Assembly: GCA_963281255.1 (NCBI GenBank)
Contig: OY725494.1
Coordinates: forward strand, 4,415,934-4,479,933
Reading direction: 5' to 3'
Length of the DNA stretch: 64,000 bases
From: Aphrocallistes beatrix
Taxonomy: Eukaryota > Porifera > Hexactinellida > Sceptrulophora > Aphrocallistidae
Part shown: positions 33,270 through 51,504 of the stretch, one piece after another
How the letters are laid out: every line of letters begins with the position of its first letter
How positions within the stretch are numbered: position 1 is the stretch's first letter
Position numbers and translations under genes: made by a program
The notes under the pieces: model-generated
Databases searched by the model: none
What the model was told of the DNA's origin: nothing
What the model saw: the letters and a program-made list of their open reading frames with translations, nothing else

Positions 33270-36200
33270 TTAAAGATACTGTTCTAGTTCAGCTCGATCT
33301 ACGTATTGTTCATCATGGTTGGTGGATTGTTGATCTTGTAGCTGAGTTTGATTATAGTTAGGCTGGGAGTTTTGATCTTGGAAGTGAAGATTATTATAGT
33401 TAGGATGGGATTGTTGATTTTGGAGCTCAGGGTGATTATAATTAGGCTGGGAGTTTTGATCTTGGAAGTGAAGATTATTATAGTTAGGCTGGGATTGTTG
33501 ATTTTGGAGCTCAGGGTGATTATAGTTAGGCTGGGAGTTTTGATCTTGGAAGTGAGGATTATTATAGTTAGGATGGGATTGTTGATTTTGGAGCTCAGAG
33601 TGATTATAGTTAGGCTGGGATTGTTGATTTTGGAGCTCAGGGTGATTATAGTTAGGCTGGGATTGTTGATTTTGGAGCTCAGAGTAATTATAGTTAGGCT
33701 GGGATTGTTGATTTTGGAGCTCAGGGTGATTATAGTTAGGATGGGATTGTTGATTTTGGAGCTCAGGGTGATTATAGTTAGGCTGGGATTGTTGATTTTG
33801 GAGCTCAGAGTGATTATAGTTAGGCTGGGATTGTTGATTTTGGAGCTCAGGGTGATTATAGTTAGGATGGGATTGTTGATTTTGGAGCTCAGGGTGATTA
33901 TAGTTAGGCTGGGAGTTTTGATCTTGGAAGTGAAGATTATTATAGTTAGGCTGGGATTGTTGATTTTGGAGCTCAGGGTGATTATAGTTAGGCTGGGAGT
34001 TTTGATCTTGGAAGTGAAGATTATTATAGTTAGGCTGGGATTGTTGATTTTGGAGCTCAGGGTGATTATAGTTAGGCTGGGAGTTTTGATCTTGGAAGTG
34101 AAGATTATTATAGTTAGGATGGGATTGTTGATTTTGGAGCTCAGGGTGATTATAGTTAGGCTGGGAGTTTTGATCTTGGAAGTGAGGATTATTATAGTTA
34201 GGATGGGATTGTTGATTTTGGAGCTCAGAGTAATTATAGTTAGGCTGGGATTGTTGATCTTGGAAGTGAAGATTATTATAGTTAGGCTGGGATTGTTGAT
34301 TTTGGAGCTCAGAGTGATTATAGTTAGGCTGGGATTGTTGATCTTGGAGCTCAGAGTGATTATAGTTAGGCTGGGATTGTTGATTTTGGAGCTCAGGGTG
34401 ATTATAGTTAGGCTGGGATTGTTGATCTTGGAAGTGAAGATTATTATAGTTAGGATGGGATTGTTGATTTTGGAGCTCAGGGTGATTATAGTTAGGCTGG
34501 GAGTTTTGATTTTGGAGCTCAAGGTGATTATAGTTAGGCTGGGATTGTTGATCTTGGAAGTGAAAATTATTATAGTTAGGATGGGATTGTTGATTTTGGA
34601 GCTCAGAGTGATTATAGTTAGGCTGGGATTGTTGATTTTGGAGCTCAGAGTAATTATAGTTAGGCTGGGATTGTTGATCTTGGAAGTGAAGATTATTATA
34701 GTTAGGATGGGATTGTTGATTTTGGAGCTCAGGGTGATTATAGTTAGGCTGGGATTGTTGATTTTGGAGCTCAGGGTGATTATAGTTAGGCTGGGATTGT
34801 TGATTTTGGAGCTCAGAGTGATTATAGTTAGGCTGGGATTGTTGATTTTGGAGCTCAGGGTGATTATAGTTAGGCTGGGAGTTTTGATCTTGGAAGTGAA
34901 GATTATTATAGTTAGGATGGGATTGTTGATTTTGGAGCTCAGGGTGATTATAGTTAGGCTGGGATTGTTGATTTTGGAGCTCTGAGTGATTATAGTTAGG
35001 CTGGGATTGTTGATTTTGGAGCTCAGGGTGATTATAGTTAGGCTGGGATTGTTGATTTTGGAGCTCAGAGTGATTATAGTTAGGATGGGATTGTTGATTT
35101 TGGAGCTCAGGGTGATTATAGTTAGGCTGGGATTGTTGATTTTGGAGCTCAGGGTGATTATAGTTAGGCTGGGATTGTTGATTTTGGAGCTCAGAGTGAT
35201 TATAGTTAGGCTGGGATTGTTGATTTTGGAGCTGAGAGTGATTATAGTTAGGCTGGGATTGTTGATCTTGGAGCTGAGAGTGATTATAGTTAGGATGGGA
35301 TTGTTGATTTTGGAGCTCAGGGTGATTATAGTTAGGCTGGGATTGTTGATTTTGGAGCTCAGGGTGATTATAGTTAGGCTGGGATTGTTGATTTTGGAGC
35401 TCAGAGTGATTATAGTTAGGCTGGGATTGTTGATTTTGGAGCTCAGGGTGATTATAGTTAGGCTGGGATTGTTGATCTTGGAAGTGAAGATTATTATAGT
35501 TAGGATGGGATTGTTGATTTTGGAGCTCAGGGTGATTATAGTTAGGCTGGGAGTTTTGATCTTGGAAGTGAAGATTATTATAGTTAGGATGGGATTGTTG
35601 ATTTTGGAGCTCAGGGTGATTATAGTTAGGCTGGGATTGTTGATTTTGGAGCTCTGAGTGATTATAGTTAGGCTGGGATTGTTGATTTTGGAGCTCAGGG
35701 TGATTATAGTTAGGCTGGGATTGTTGATTTTGGAGCTCAGAGTGATTATAGTTAGGATGGGATTGTTGATTTTGGAGCTCAGGGTGATTATAGTTAGGCT
35801 GGGATTGTTGATTTTGGAGCTCAGGGTGATTATAGTTAGGCTGGGATTGTTGATTTTGGAGCTCAGAGTGATTATAGTTAGGCTGGGATTGTTGATTTTG
35901 GAGCTCAGAGTGATTATAGTTAGGCTGGGATTGTTGATTTTGGAGCTCAGGGTGATTATAGTTAGGCTGGGATTGTTGATCTTGGAAGTGAAGATTATTA
36001 TAGTTAGGATGGGATTGTTGATTTTGGAGCTCAGGGTGATTATAGTTAGGCTGGGAGTTTTGATCTTGGAAGTGAAGATTATTATAGTTAGGATGGGATT
36101 GTTGATTTTGGAGCTCAGGGTGATTATAGTTAGGCTGGGATTGTTGATTTTGGAGCTCTGAGTGATTATAGTTAGGCTGGGATTGTTGATTTTGGAGCTC

Positions 36201-37931
36201 AGGGTGATTATAGTTAGGATGGGATTGTTGATCTTGGAGCTGAGAGTGATTATAGTTAGGATGGGATTGTTGATTTTGGAGCTCAGGGTGATTATAGTTA
36301 GGCTGGGATTGTTGATTTTGGAGCTCAGGGTGATTATAGTTAGGCTGGGATTGTTGATTTTGGAGCTCAGAGTGATTATAGTTAGGCTGGGATTGTTGAT
36401 TTTGGAGCTCAGGGTGATTATAGTTAGGCTGGGATTGTTGATCTTGGAAGTGAAGATTATTATAGTTAGGATGGGATTGTTGATTTTGGAGCTCAGGGTG
36501 ATTATAGTTAGGCTGGGAGTTTTGATCTTGGAAGTGAAGATTATTATAGTTAGGATGGGATTGTTGATTTTGGAGCTCAGGGTGATTATAGTTAGGCTGG
36601 GATTGTTGATTTTGGAGCTCTGAGTGATTATAGTTAGGCTGGGATTGTTGATTTTGGAGCTCAGGGTGATTATAGTTAGGCTGGGATTGTTGATTTTGGA
36701 GCTCAGAGTGATTATAGTTAGGATGGGATTGTTGATTTTGGAGCTCAGGGTGATTATAGTTAGGCTGGGATTGTTGATTTTGGAGCTCAGGGTGATTATA
36801 GTTAGGCTGGGATTGTTGATTTTGGAGCTCAGAGTGATTATAGTTAGGCTGGGATTGTTGATTTTGGAGCTCAGGGTGATTATAGTTAGGCTGGGATTGT
36901 TGATTTTGGAGCTCAGAGTGATTATAGTTAGGATGGGATTGTTGATTTTGGAGCTCAGAGTGATTATAGTTAGGCTGGGATTGTTGATTTTGGAGCTCAG
37001 GGTGATTATAGTTAGGCTGAGATTGTTGATTTTGGAGCTCAGAGTGATTATAGTTAGGCTGGGATTGTTGATTTTGGAGCTCAGAGTGATTATAGTTAGG
37101 CTGGGATTGTTGATTTTGGAGCTCAGGGTGATTATAGTTAGGCTGGGATTGTTGATTTTGGAGCTCAGAGTGATTATAGTTAGGCTGGGATTGTTGATTT
37201 TGGAGCTCAGGGTGATTATAGTTAGGCTGGGATTGTTGATTTTGGAGCTCAGAGTGATTATAGTTAGGCTGGGATTGTTGATTTTGGAGCTCAGGGTGAT
37301 TATAGTTAGGCTGGGATTGTTGATCTTGGAGCTCAGAGTGATTATAGTTAAGATGGGATTGTGGATTTTGGAGCTCAGAGTGATTATAGTTAGGCTGGGA
37401 GTTTTGCTCTTGGAAGTGAGGATTATTATAGTTAGGCTGGGATTGTTCATCTTGTAGCTGAGGATTATTATAGTGAGGTTGGGATTGCTTGGAGGTATTT
37501 TTATTTTTTGATTTATCATTTTTCTTCCATTCATTCTTGTCTCTTCGAGTCTTTTCTATCTTATAGCGTTTATAATCTTCTTTTGCAATTCCCTTTTTAA
37601 TTCCATTTCTAAAAGTTGCAGCTTCCTCTCGCTTTATTTTTCCTAAATCTATTTCGATATCTGCACTCCCTTTATTATTTTTCCCAGAGAATTCATATTT
37701 TGGAATAGCGAGGGGAAATTTTTCTTTTACCTTTAGCATTTGATTATTATCTTTTATAATAAATTTTGCTTTCTTTGTGTCAGATTGGTGTTCCATTCTA
37801 TCCATTCCTTTCAAATCTTCTTTTCCTTTTCTTTTTAGTTTGGGTATCGTTGTCTTTCCATCATTCCTCATGTGCTCTTTAACTAATTTCTTATCTTCAC
37901 TCATTTGATTTCCTTCAGATGTCTTTGGCAC
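33270..37931 (-). CDS. giant Q/N-rich 14-residue-repeat protein with IDFAK head, 1553 aa
   Basis: One uninterrupted minus-strand frame with a TATA box just before the ATG. Residues 1-145 are unique and very lysine-rich. Residues 76-138 resemble the IDFAK domain: core DIEIDLGKI, then A-T-F-R-N-G-I, K-E-D-Y-K-R-Y-K-I-E-K and a basic tail K-N-E-W-K-K. From residue 148 to about 1530 there are close to 98 units of a 14-residue repeat, consensus SQPNYNHPELQNQQ with variants NNLHFQDQ. It closes with D-E-Q-Y-V-D-R-A-E-L-E-Q-Y-L. Each unit has one tyrosine in a Q/N background, the composition of prion-like, phase-separating proteins. There is no signal peptide, so it is probably intracellular. This frame, not the other open frames of the array, is chosen because its head matches a gene family. 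Function unknown. Confidence 0.75.
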   Translation of the reverse strand: MPKTSEGNQMSEDKKLVKEHMRNDGKTTIPKLKRKGKEDLKGMDRMEHQSDTKKAKFIIKDNNQMLKVKEKFPLAIPKYEFSGKNNKGSADIEIDLGKIKREEAATFRNGIKKGIAKEDYKRYKIEKTRRDKNEWKKNDKSKNKNTSKQSQPHYNNPQLQDEQSQPNYNNPHFQEQNSQPNYNHSELQNPQSHLNYNHSELQDQQSQPNYNHPELQNQQSQPNYNHSELQNQQSQPNYNHPELQNQQSQPNYNHSELQNQQSQPNYNHPELQNQQSQPNYNHSELQNQQSQPNYNHSELQNQQSQPNYNHPELQNQQSQPNYNHSELQNQQSHPNYNHSELQNQQSQPNYNHPELQNQQSQPNYNHSELQNQQSQPNYNHPELQNQQSQPNYNHPELQNQQSHPNYNHSELQNQQSQPNYNHPELQNQQSQPNYNHSELQNQQSQPNYNHPELQNQQSHPNYNNLHFQDQNSQPNYNHPELQNQQSHPNYNNLHFQDQQSQPNYNHPELQNQQSQPNYNHSELQNQQSQPNYNHPELQNQQSQPNYNHPELQNQQSHPNYNHSQLQDQQSHPNYNHPELQNQQSQPNYNHSELQNQQSQPNYNHPELQNQQSHPNYNNLHFQDQNSQPNYNHPELQNQQSHPNYNNLHFQDQQSQPNYNHPELQNQQSQPNYNHSELQNQQSQPNYNHSELQNQQSQPNYNHPELQNQQSQPNYNHPELQNQQSHPNYNHSELQNQQSQPNYNHPELQNQQSQPNYNHSELQNQQSQPNYNHPELQNQQSHPNYNNLHFQDQNSQPNYNHPELQNQQSHPNYNNLHFQDQQSQPNYNHPELQNQQSQPNYNHSELQNQQSQPNYNHPELQNQQSQPNYNHPELQNQQSHPNYNHSQLQDQQSQPNYNHSQLQNQQSQPNYNHSELQNQQSQPNYNHPELQNQQSQPNYNHPELQNQQSHPNYNHSELQNQQSQPNYNHPELQNQQSQPNYNHSELQNQQSQPNYNHPELQNQQSHPNYNNLHFQDQNSQPNYNHPELQNQQSQPNYNHSELQNQQSQPNYNHPELQNQQSQPNYNHPELQNQQSHPNYNNLHFQDQQSQPNYNYSELQNQQSQPNYNHSELQNQQSHPNYNNFHFQDQQSQPNYNHLELQNQNSQPNYNHPELQNQQSHPNYNNLHFQDQQSQPNYNHPELQNQQSQPNYNHSELQDQQSQPNYNHSELQNQQSQPNYNNLHFQDQQSQPNYNYSELQNQQSHPNYNNPHFQDQNSQPNYNHPELQNQQSHPNYNNLHFQDQNSQPNYNHPELQNQQSQPNYNNLHFQDQNSQPNYNHPELQNQQSQPNYNNLHFQDQNSQPNYNHPELQNQQSHPNYNHPELQNQQSQPNYNHSELQNQQSQPNYNHPELQNQQSHPNYNHPELQNQQSQPNYNYSELQNQQSQPNYNHPELQNQQSQPNYNHSELQNQQSHPNYNNPHFQDQNSQPNYNHPELQNQQSQPNYNNLHFQDQNSQPNYNHPELQNQQSHPNYNNLHFQDQNSQPNYNQTQLQDQQSTNHDEQYVDRAELEQYL
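33318..37490 (-). repeat. 42-bp minisatellite array 2 (about 99 units) with higher-order repeats
   Basis: The array keeps the reading frame throughout: every length change is a multiple of 42. A rare variant unit, GAGCTCTGAGTGATTATAG, occurs at about 34978, 35650, 36154 and 36616, spaced 672, 504 and 462 bp, that is 16, 12 and 11 units. Surrounding unit order is also repeated. This shows block duplications by unequal exchange on top of single-unit gain. Alternative frames on both strands are open only because the unit lacks stops. Confidence 0.9.
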
Positions 37932-37968
37932 CAGTTTAATTTAACGGGTTTTTTCATATTCTCTTCCC

Positions 37969-37976
37969 TTTATATA
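37969..37976 (-). promoter_or_regulatory. TATA box of the giant repeat gene
   Basis: TATATAAA on the minus strand, 38-45 bases before the ATG at 37929-37931. A short 5' leader follows, as at the small IDFAK genes. Confidence 0.55.
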
Positions 37977-38409
37977 CCATGCTCTCTAATTTCTACCTTT
38001 TTTTCTACTACTTTTCGAGGTGGAGTAGATAGTTAAAAGTTGTACCATTGAGACATCTTGATAGACATCTGCACTGGACCTAAGTCACCTAACTGGATTT
38101 AAGTAACAATATGCTATTCATACCAGTATGTTTATACCAAAGTTTGAAATTATCTCTCTACCCAAAGTCCACCAATTAGCTAGTTTTCTACCATTGATGA
38201 ACTACTAGTTCTAGTCAATACTTAATTCTTCCTTCTGATGATATTACGTCAATCATATAACTGAGGATACAAGTGGGTAGAAAATATTATATATGGGCTT
38301 GCCCATTCCAATATAATTATTTCTCATTCCTTCATTCCATCTGCAATTTCAGAGTCTAAATTGTAATTGAAGTTCTAATAAATGGAGAATTAGTGCATAT
38401 CAAGTCTAA
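37977..38409. other. upstream region of the giant gene
   Basis: AT-rich, without coding features. Array 1 has lost the equivalent of this region together with the protein head. Confidence 0.4.
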
Positions 38410-38898
38410 TTTATGTATGTATGAAATATAATTGAAAACCACTTTACTAAGAGATGGCTATTATATTTCAGTATTCTTTTCTTGCCAATGCCTTGTAGAT
38501 TAGTTACCTTATTTTTGAATCAAGACTCAACCGCCCACTCACTTTTTGTTGGTGTAAATCAGTCCCAAATCGCTAGATCATATTACGTCTATATATCTAA
38601 GTTGACTAATTCATTGAAATATGATGAAGAATTATGAATTATTCAATTAATGAATTATTCAAAATTTCACACATTAGTTCAGATTATATGCCCAAAAGTG
38701 GTTAAAAGGTTGCTCATGTTATATGCCTCTAACATTGCTCAGTCCCTAAGCGAAATATAAAATATTTTTATAATTATTATAGTTTTACTTATAGGTTCAT
38801 ACAGTTAGTTATTCTCCCAATACAACGTACATACACATCTTAATTCTTTATTTTAACTTCTTATTTTACAAAATATGATCATTTTATACTTAATAAAG

Positions 38899-38900
<2 letters not shown>

Positions 38901-38950
<50 letters not shown>
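38901..38950. repeat. (TA)n microsatellite
   Basis: About 25 TA dinucleotides. The sister modules have only ATATATATA here (near 11364 and 15517). Confidence 0.95.
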
Positions 38951-38951
<1 letters not shown>

Positions 38952-39268
38952 CCTAAAAATGTATTGGACAATCATCAAATAACATTGTAGGTAAATTTAT
39001 TTTGAGAGCTGGAAATTACTGAACTTTTCCATGTGCCCTAAGGTTGGTGAATATTGTTGTGGTGAATAGTATTATCTTACAGAGTTGATGTCGTCTACAC
39101 TACAATGCATGTTAGGTTTACCCACTGCAATTAATACATAAAAGGTAGAAAGCAAACCGATACAGGAGAATATTGGTGATACAAGCTTGTTCTTTTGGTA
39201 GAATTGTATTCTACGCTTGAGAATCAAGTCTGCTATATAGAAAGTATGCTTCAATATTCTACTACTTA

Positions 39269-40012
39269 GGGCATTCAATAAGTTCCAGGAATGACTGTAT
39301 ATCTAAATGTATTAGAGATAGGCTATATCCATTTAATCCATTGAACTCATTGAAGCCTTGTCTCCCGATTCGTATATAGGTTTGTTCAGCTCTTGAAAAT
39401 TTTGTGGTTACCCAACTCCATATATAGACCTCACCTCAGTTTTGGGCACTTAATAAAAATAGATTTTGCTGTTTTGTTCATTAATATCGCTGTTATCATC
39501 AAAAATAAGTCATCGCAATGAATTCTACATAGAAAATAACATATACAATTATATTTTCAGCGACCTATCTTTTTACCTAGCGAAGCAATATAAAGACCAC
39601 GGCCTCTATTTGCCACATTTAGAGTAGCTAAAAGTGGTTAAAATCCCATAAGAAGTGGCACTATTCTAATATGCCTCATTGGATTCAAATGACTAGTTCC
39701 CGTTCGATTAATCCCATCGGTTCTTACATATCTGACTCAAACTTTTACTCTTATATAATTCCTAGAACTATCTATATATGAAAACATAAATACATTAATT
39801 TTCAATTGTAAAACGGGAATTAGCATCAAGTGCGCAAAACTGAGGTCTATAAATAGAATTGAGTAACAGTAAAAATTTTCAGAACAGAACCAGTCTATAT
39901 GTAGTATGAATCGGGAGACAAGGCTTCAATGAGTTCAATGGATTAAATGGATATAGCCTATCTCTAATACATTTAGATATACAGAGTCATTCATGGAACT
40001 TATTGAATGCCC
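39269..40012. mobile_element. 744-bp foldback element with about 110-bp inverted repeats, TSD TTA
   Basis: The first and last roughly 110 bases are near-perfect reverse complements (GGGCATTCAATAAGTTCC at the outer tips). They are flanked by TTA on both sides (39266-39268 and 40013-40015). The sister modules near 11705 and 15815 are uninterrupted at this point. The middle 500 bases show no ORF. GGGCATTCAATAAGTTCC resembles termini of Tc1/mariner-group MITEs, but a TTA target and long arms also fit PIF/Harbinger, so I leave the class open. Confidence 0.85.
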
Positions 40013-40411
40013 TTAAAAGATCCATATGGAAATTGATAAGAGAAGTAGGATTGTCTTCTGAACAAATGTTCCTACACGTGCGACTAGTTAAAGTATGTAT
40101 TCTACTGAAACAAAATGTTCATTGATTTTTAGTCAACTCTCTCCAATCAAATAGATTAGTATGGAGAATCAAGTACTAGCATACTTTTTCAGATTCCTCA
40201 TGGCATGAGTGGCATGTGACGTCCGTACGTACATGAATATGTAGTACGTCTGTTGTTCCTGGAAAATATAAGAGTAGAAATTGGATCACTAGAGTATACA
40301 CTGGCCTTATTGATTCGAATCTTTTTGTGATTACTTAACATACTGGGATCTAATATGAACATATACCTATTATGTCGCATATAAATTGAGTACCGCCGCA
40401 GTTTTGTTACA

Positions 40412-40412
40412 G

Positions 40413-40471
<59 letters not shown>
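40412..40471. repeat. (GTT)n microsatellite marking the loss of CTH-C exon 1
   Basis: About 20 GTT units. To the left is the CTH 5' module. Immediately to the right comes intron 1 sequence (GCTAGCTACGCTCC), so exon 1 and the start of intron 1 are missing exactly at this tract. Confidence 0.9.
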
Positions 40472-40554
40472 AAAATGCTAGCTACGCTCCTTTGCATGTA
40501 ATTGAGGCGTTATGGTTTTGAAAGTTTATCGATAGCGTTTGTGTATCCCATCAG

Positions 40555-44147
<3,593 letters not shown>

Positions 44148-44292
44148 AAACTGATCTATCTGATCCATTGTACCTCTCATCACTAATCAATCAATCGACT
44201 TCTCAGCCTTAGTACTCAGAGTTATTTTTGTATTTTTGTTATTTTTAGCTTTGAATAATATTTTTGTATTCTATCGTTTTACCCAATTAACT

Positions 44293-44434
44293 CACTAGAG
44301 TATACACTGGCCTTATTGATTCGAACCTTTCTATGATTACTTAGTAACATACTGGAACATAATATTAGGCATATACCTATTATTTTTCATGTCGCATCTA
44401 AATTGAGTACCGCCGCAGTTTTGTTACAGTTGTT

Positions 44435-44476
<42 letters not shown>

Positions 44477-44594
44477 ATTCTTTGTCTCGTGATTCAGCTC
44501 TATGCTAGATCAGGAATTTATATTATTCTACTCATTATAATATGAACTACCAACAACTTAGCATTTTAGTTATCTAACAGACATCATTCTCGTC
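44293..44594 (+). promoter_or_regulatory. CTH-D 5' module and GTT tract
   Basis: This is the entire spacer between the last exon of copy C and the ATG of copy D. It has ACTAGAGTATACACTGGCC, GAGTACCGCCGCAGTTTTG, a GTT run (about 44426-44476) and ATTATAATATGAACTACC. The same order precedes orphan exon 1. There is no clear TATA box. Inferred promoter plus 5'UTR. Confidence 0.5.
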
Positions 44595-49534
<4,940 letters not shown>

Positions 49535-49659
49535 AAATGCTCTATCTGATCCATTGTACCTCTCATCACTAATCAACCAATCGACTTCTTAACCATCATA
49601 GCCTTAGTTATTTTTAGCTTTTCTGAATAATAATAACAACTTTTTTAACCAATTAGCTT

Positions 49660-49850
49660 CTAGGGTATGTATACCTTATTTTATTCGAAACTTTCTATAA
49701 TCATTTAGTACATACTGGGATCTAATATGAGGAATATCCCTGTGAATTTAATATAAATTAATCTTTAGCACGATTGGGCAAATTATTTTTCATCGCTCGC
49801 ATCTAAATTGAGTACCGCCGCAGTTTTATTGTTGTTGTTGTTGTTGTTTT
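49660..49850 (+). promoter_or_regulatory. vestigial CTH 5' module after copy D
   Basis: The sequence is similar to 44293-44480 (TACTGGGATCTAATATGA, GAGTACCGCCGCAGTTTT and a short GTT run), but no exon 1 follows. It marks the beginning of a further tandem CTH copy that has been lost. Confidence 0.6.
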
Positions 49851-51006
49851 TCAATTTAGCACCTTCCTATTCCCGACACATTTAAAAATATATTTGAATG
49901 TTCCCTCGTAACTACCACAGACTATAGAGTATTACTTTATGCTAGTGTGTGATCTACTCCAGGGTCATCTTCGGACTATCCAGGAAATTTTATGATTAAG
50001 GATAACACCTATATTACAATCTTGCAGTGTATAATTTTCAATCTTCAAAATTACCTGAGTTCTTAATCCAATTTAAATATTTGGCAGTCCTTTTTCCATC
50101 TTCTAATCTACTTAGATTTAGTTTAACTCGTTGGTAGGAAGTAATTAAATTAGTTTCACTGATGTATTTAGAAGCTCACGCATCTGATCTTATCGATCCA
50201 TTTCGTCTAACCCACAAAGTGTACATCAAAACGAAACAGTAGATCGTTGATAATATAATGAGCATTTTGAACTAAAACTTCGAAGAAAATCATTGAAATT
50301 GTTCATGAATCCATTCACATTGTAGGTTTACGATTCCCGTATTTACTTTCTGTTCCATTTGTCATTGTTTGTTATGATAGAATTTCATAAATAATTCTTC
50401 GAATTGAAATTGATATGTATCCGTTCCGTTGAAAGCTAACATAATCTCTCCTGGGCCAGTTAGCTGAATTCACTCTTTAATAACCAAATACTTCCTCATT
50501 ATGCAACTTGGCCTGGTTAATTAGTGAGTCATTGATTCAATAATAAAGCTATGGTAAGCTCGCTCTCCTATTTCTGCAAGGTATCAAGCTAACGAGCTCG
50601 AGATTTATTGTATACAATTAGAATTAATAACACTTTTTTTGGTATCTGTACAATAGTATTATGATTTGATAGATGTGTATTATGCAATTGATATTTTATT
50701 AAAAATCAAATTAAAAGTAGACAAAATACATTCAAAACTACGCAGTCATAGGCTTGTTTGTTTCCTTGGATATGTTTCCACAAACGCGAACAATCATTCT
50801 AGCCTATTCACACCTGTTTGTTCACTAGCATGGCAATTTGTAAATCAGTGCTGTTTAGTTGGAATTATGATACAAATCAAGAGAAGGAATGTAATTATAT
50901 TTGATTCATTGAATTTCTTAGAATGATTGATTCATGTGAATTTCACGTCTACAGCGAAATATTCCTATCTATGTACGTAGATGTAATACTGTATATATGT
51001 TCAATA
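49851..51006. other. intergenic DNA between CTH-D and PRIM1
   Basis: No gene was recognised. An 86-codon frame at 50666-50926 shows no family resemblance. Confidence 0.45.
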
Positions 51007-51159
51007 CAGTCGATCCGCTTAATAGGGTCACATCGGTCGGAGGACATTTTGCCCCGATTAAGCGGAGAGCCCTGTTAACAAAAAATAATTTGTATTAGCT
51101 TCTATGTGTGAGAGCTATTCCGGTCCTGCCAAAGTGACCCAATTAAGCGGAGTCGACTG
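51007..51159. mobile_element. 153-bp TA-flanked MITE, GCTTAATAGGGTCAC type
   Basis: Ends CAGTCGATCCGCTTAATAGG and, read inward from the right, CAGTCGACTCCGCTTAATTG, with TA on both sides. It belongs to the same family as 55856-56043 and 61433-61619. Confidence 0.85.
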
Positions 51160-51504
51160 TATATGGAATATACGTATGAGATTTCTATCTGTCAAATTCG
51201 ATTGAGCTATATCCTAATGGAACTGTAATGCATTGAGCGATAATTCCAGTGTTCGGACCTTCCAATGTTTATTATAACGAAATAACTAATCATGCACTGC
51301 AAAATAACGGGAGAAGAGTATCAAATATTAAGTTTGATGCTATTTAAAACTGATCAACATCTTACTCTTGTCCATCAATTTTCTTTGCAAGATACTTGTA
51401 TCGACTTAGTTACCGATTTCTGAATTCAATTTCAAATATTATTTGAGCGTTTCTATCAAATAAAATCTGTGGACTAAAGGAGATATTTCACGAGAATTCT
51501 ACTG

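Larger units (their letters stand above)
38410..40260. repeat. array-flanking module, right copy
   Basis: Third copy of the module at 10390-12060 and 15205-16100. It has gained a fragment of the palindromic MITE (38590-38660), a TA run (38901-38950) and a 744-bp element (39269-40012). Confidence 0.75.

Noticed and set aside
33299..37534. 1411-codon minus-strand ORF of S-S-K-I-N-N-P-S-L-T-I-I-T repeats
   Set aside because: Alternative frame of array 2. Only the 1553-codon frame has a head that matches other genes.
40198..40497. 99-codon minus-strand ORF with a polythreonine run
   Set aside because: It is the (GTT)n microsatellite read on the other strand.
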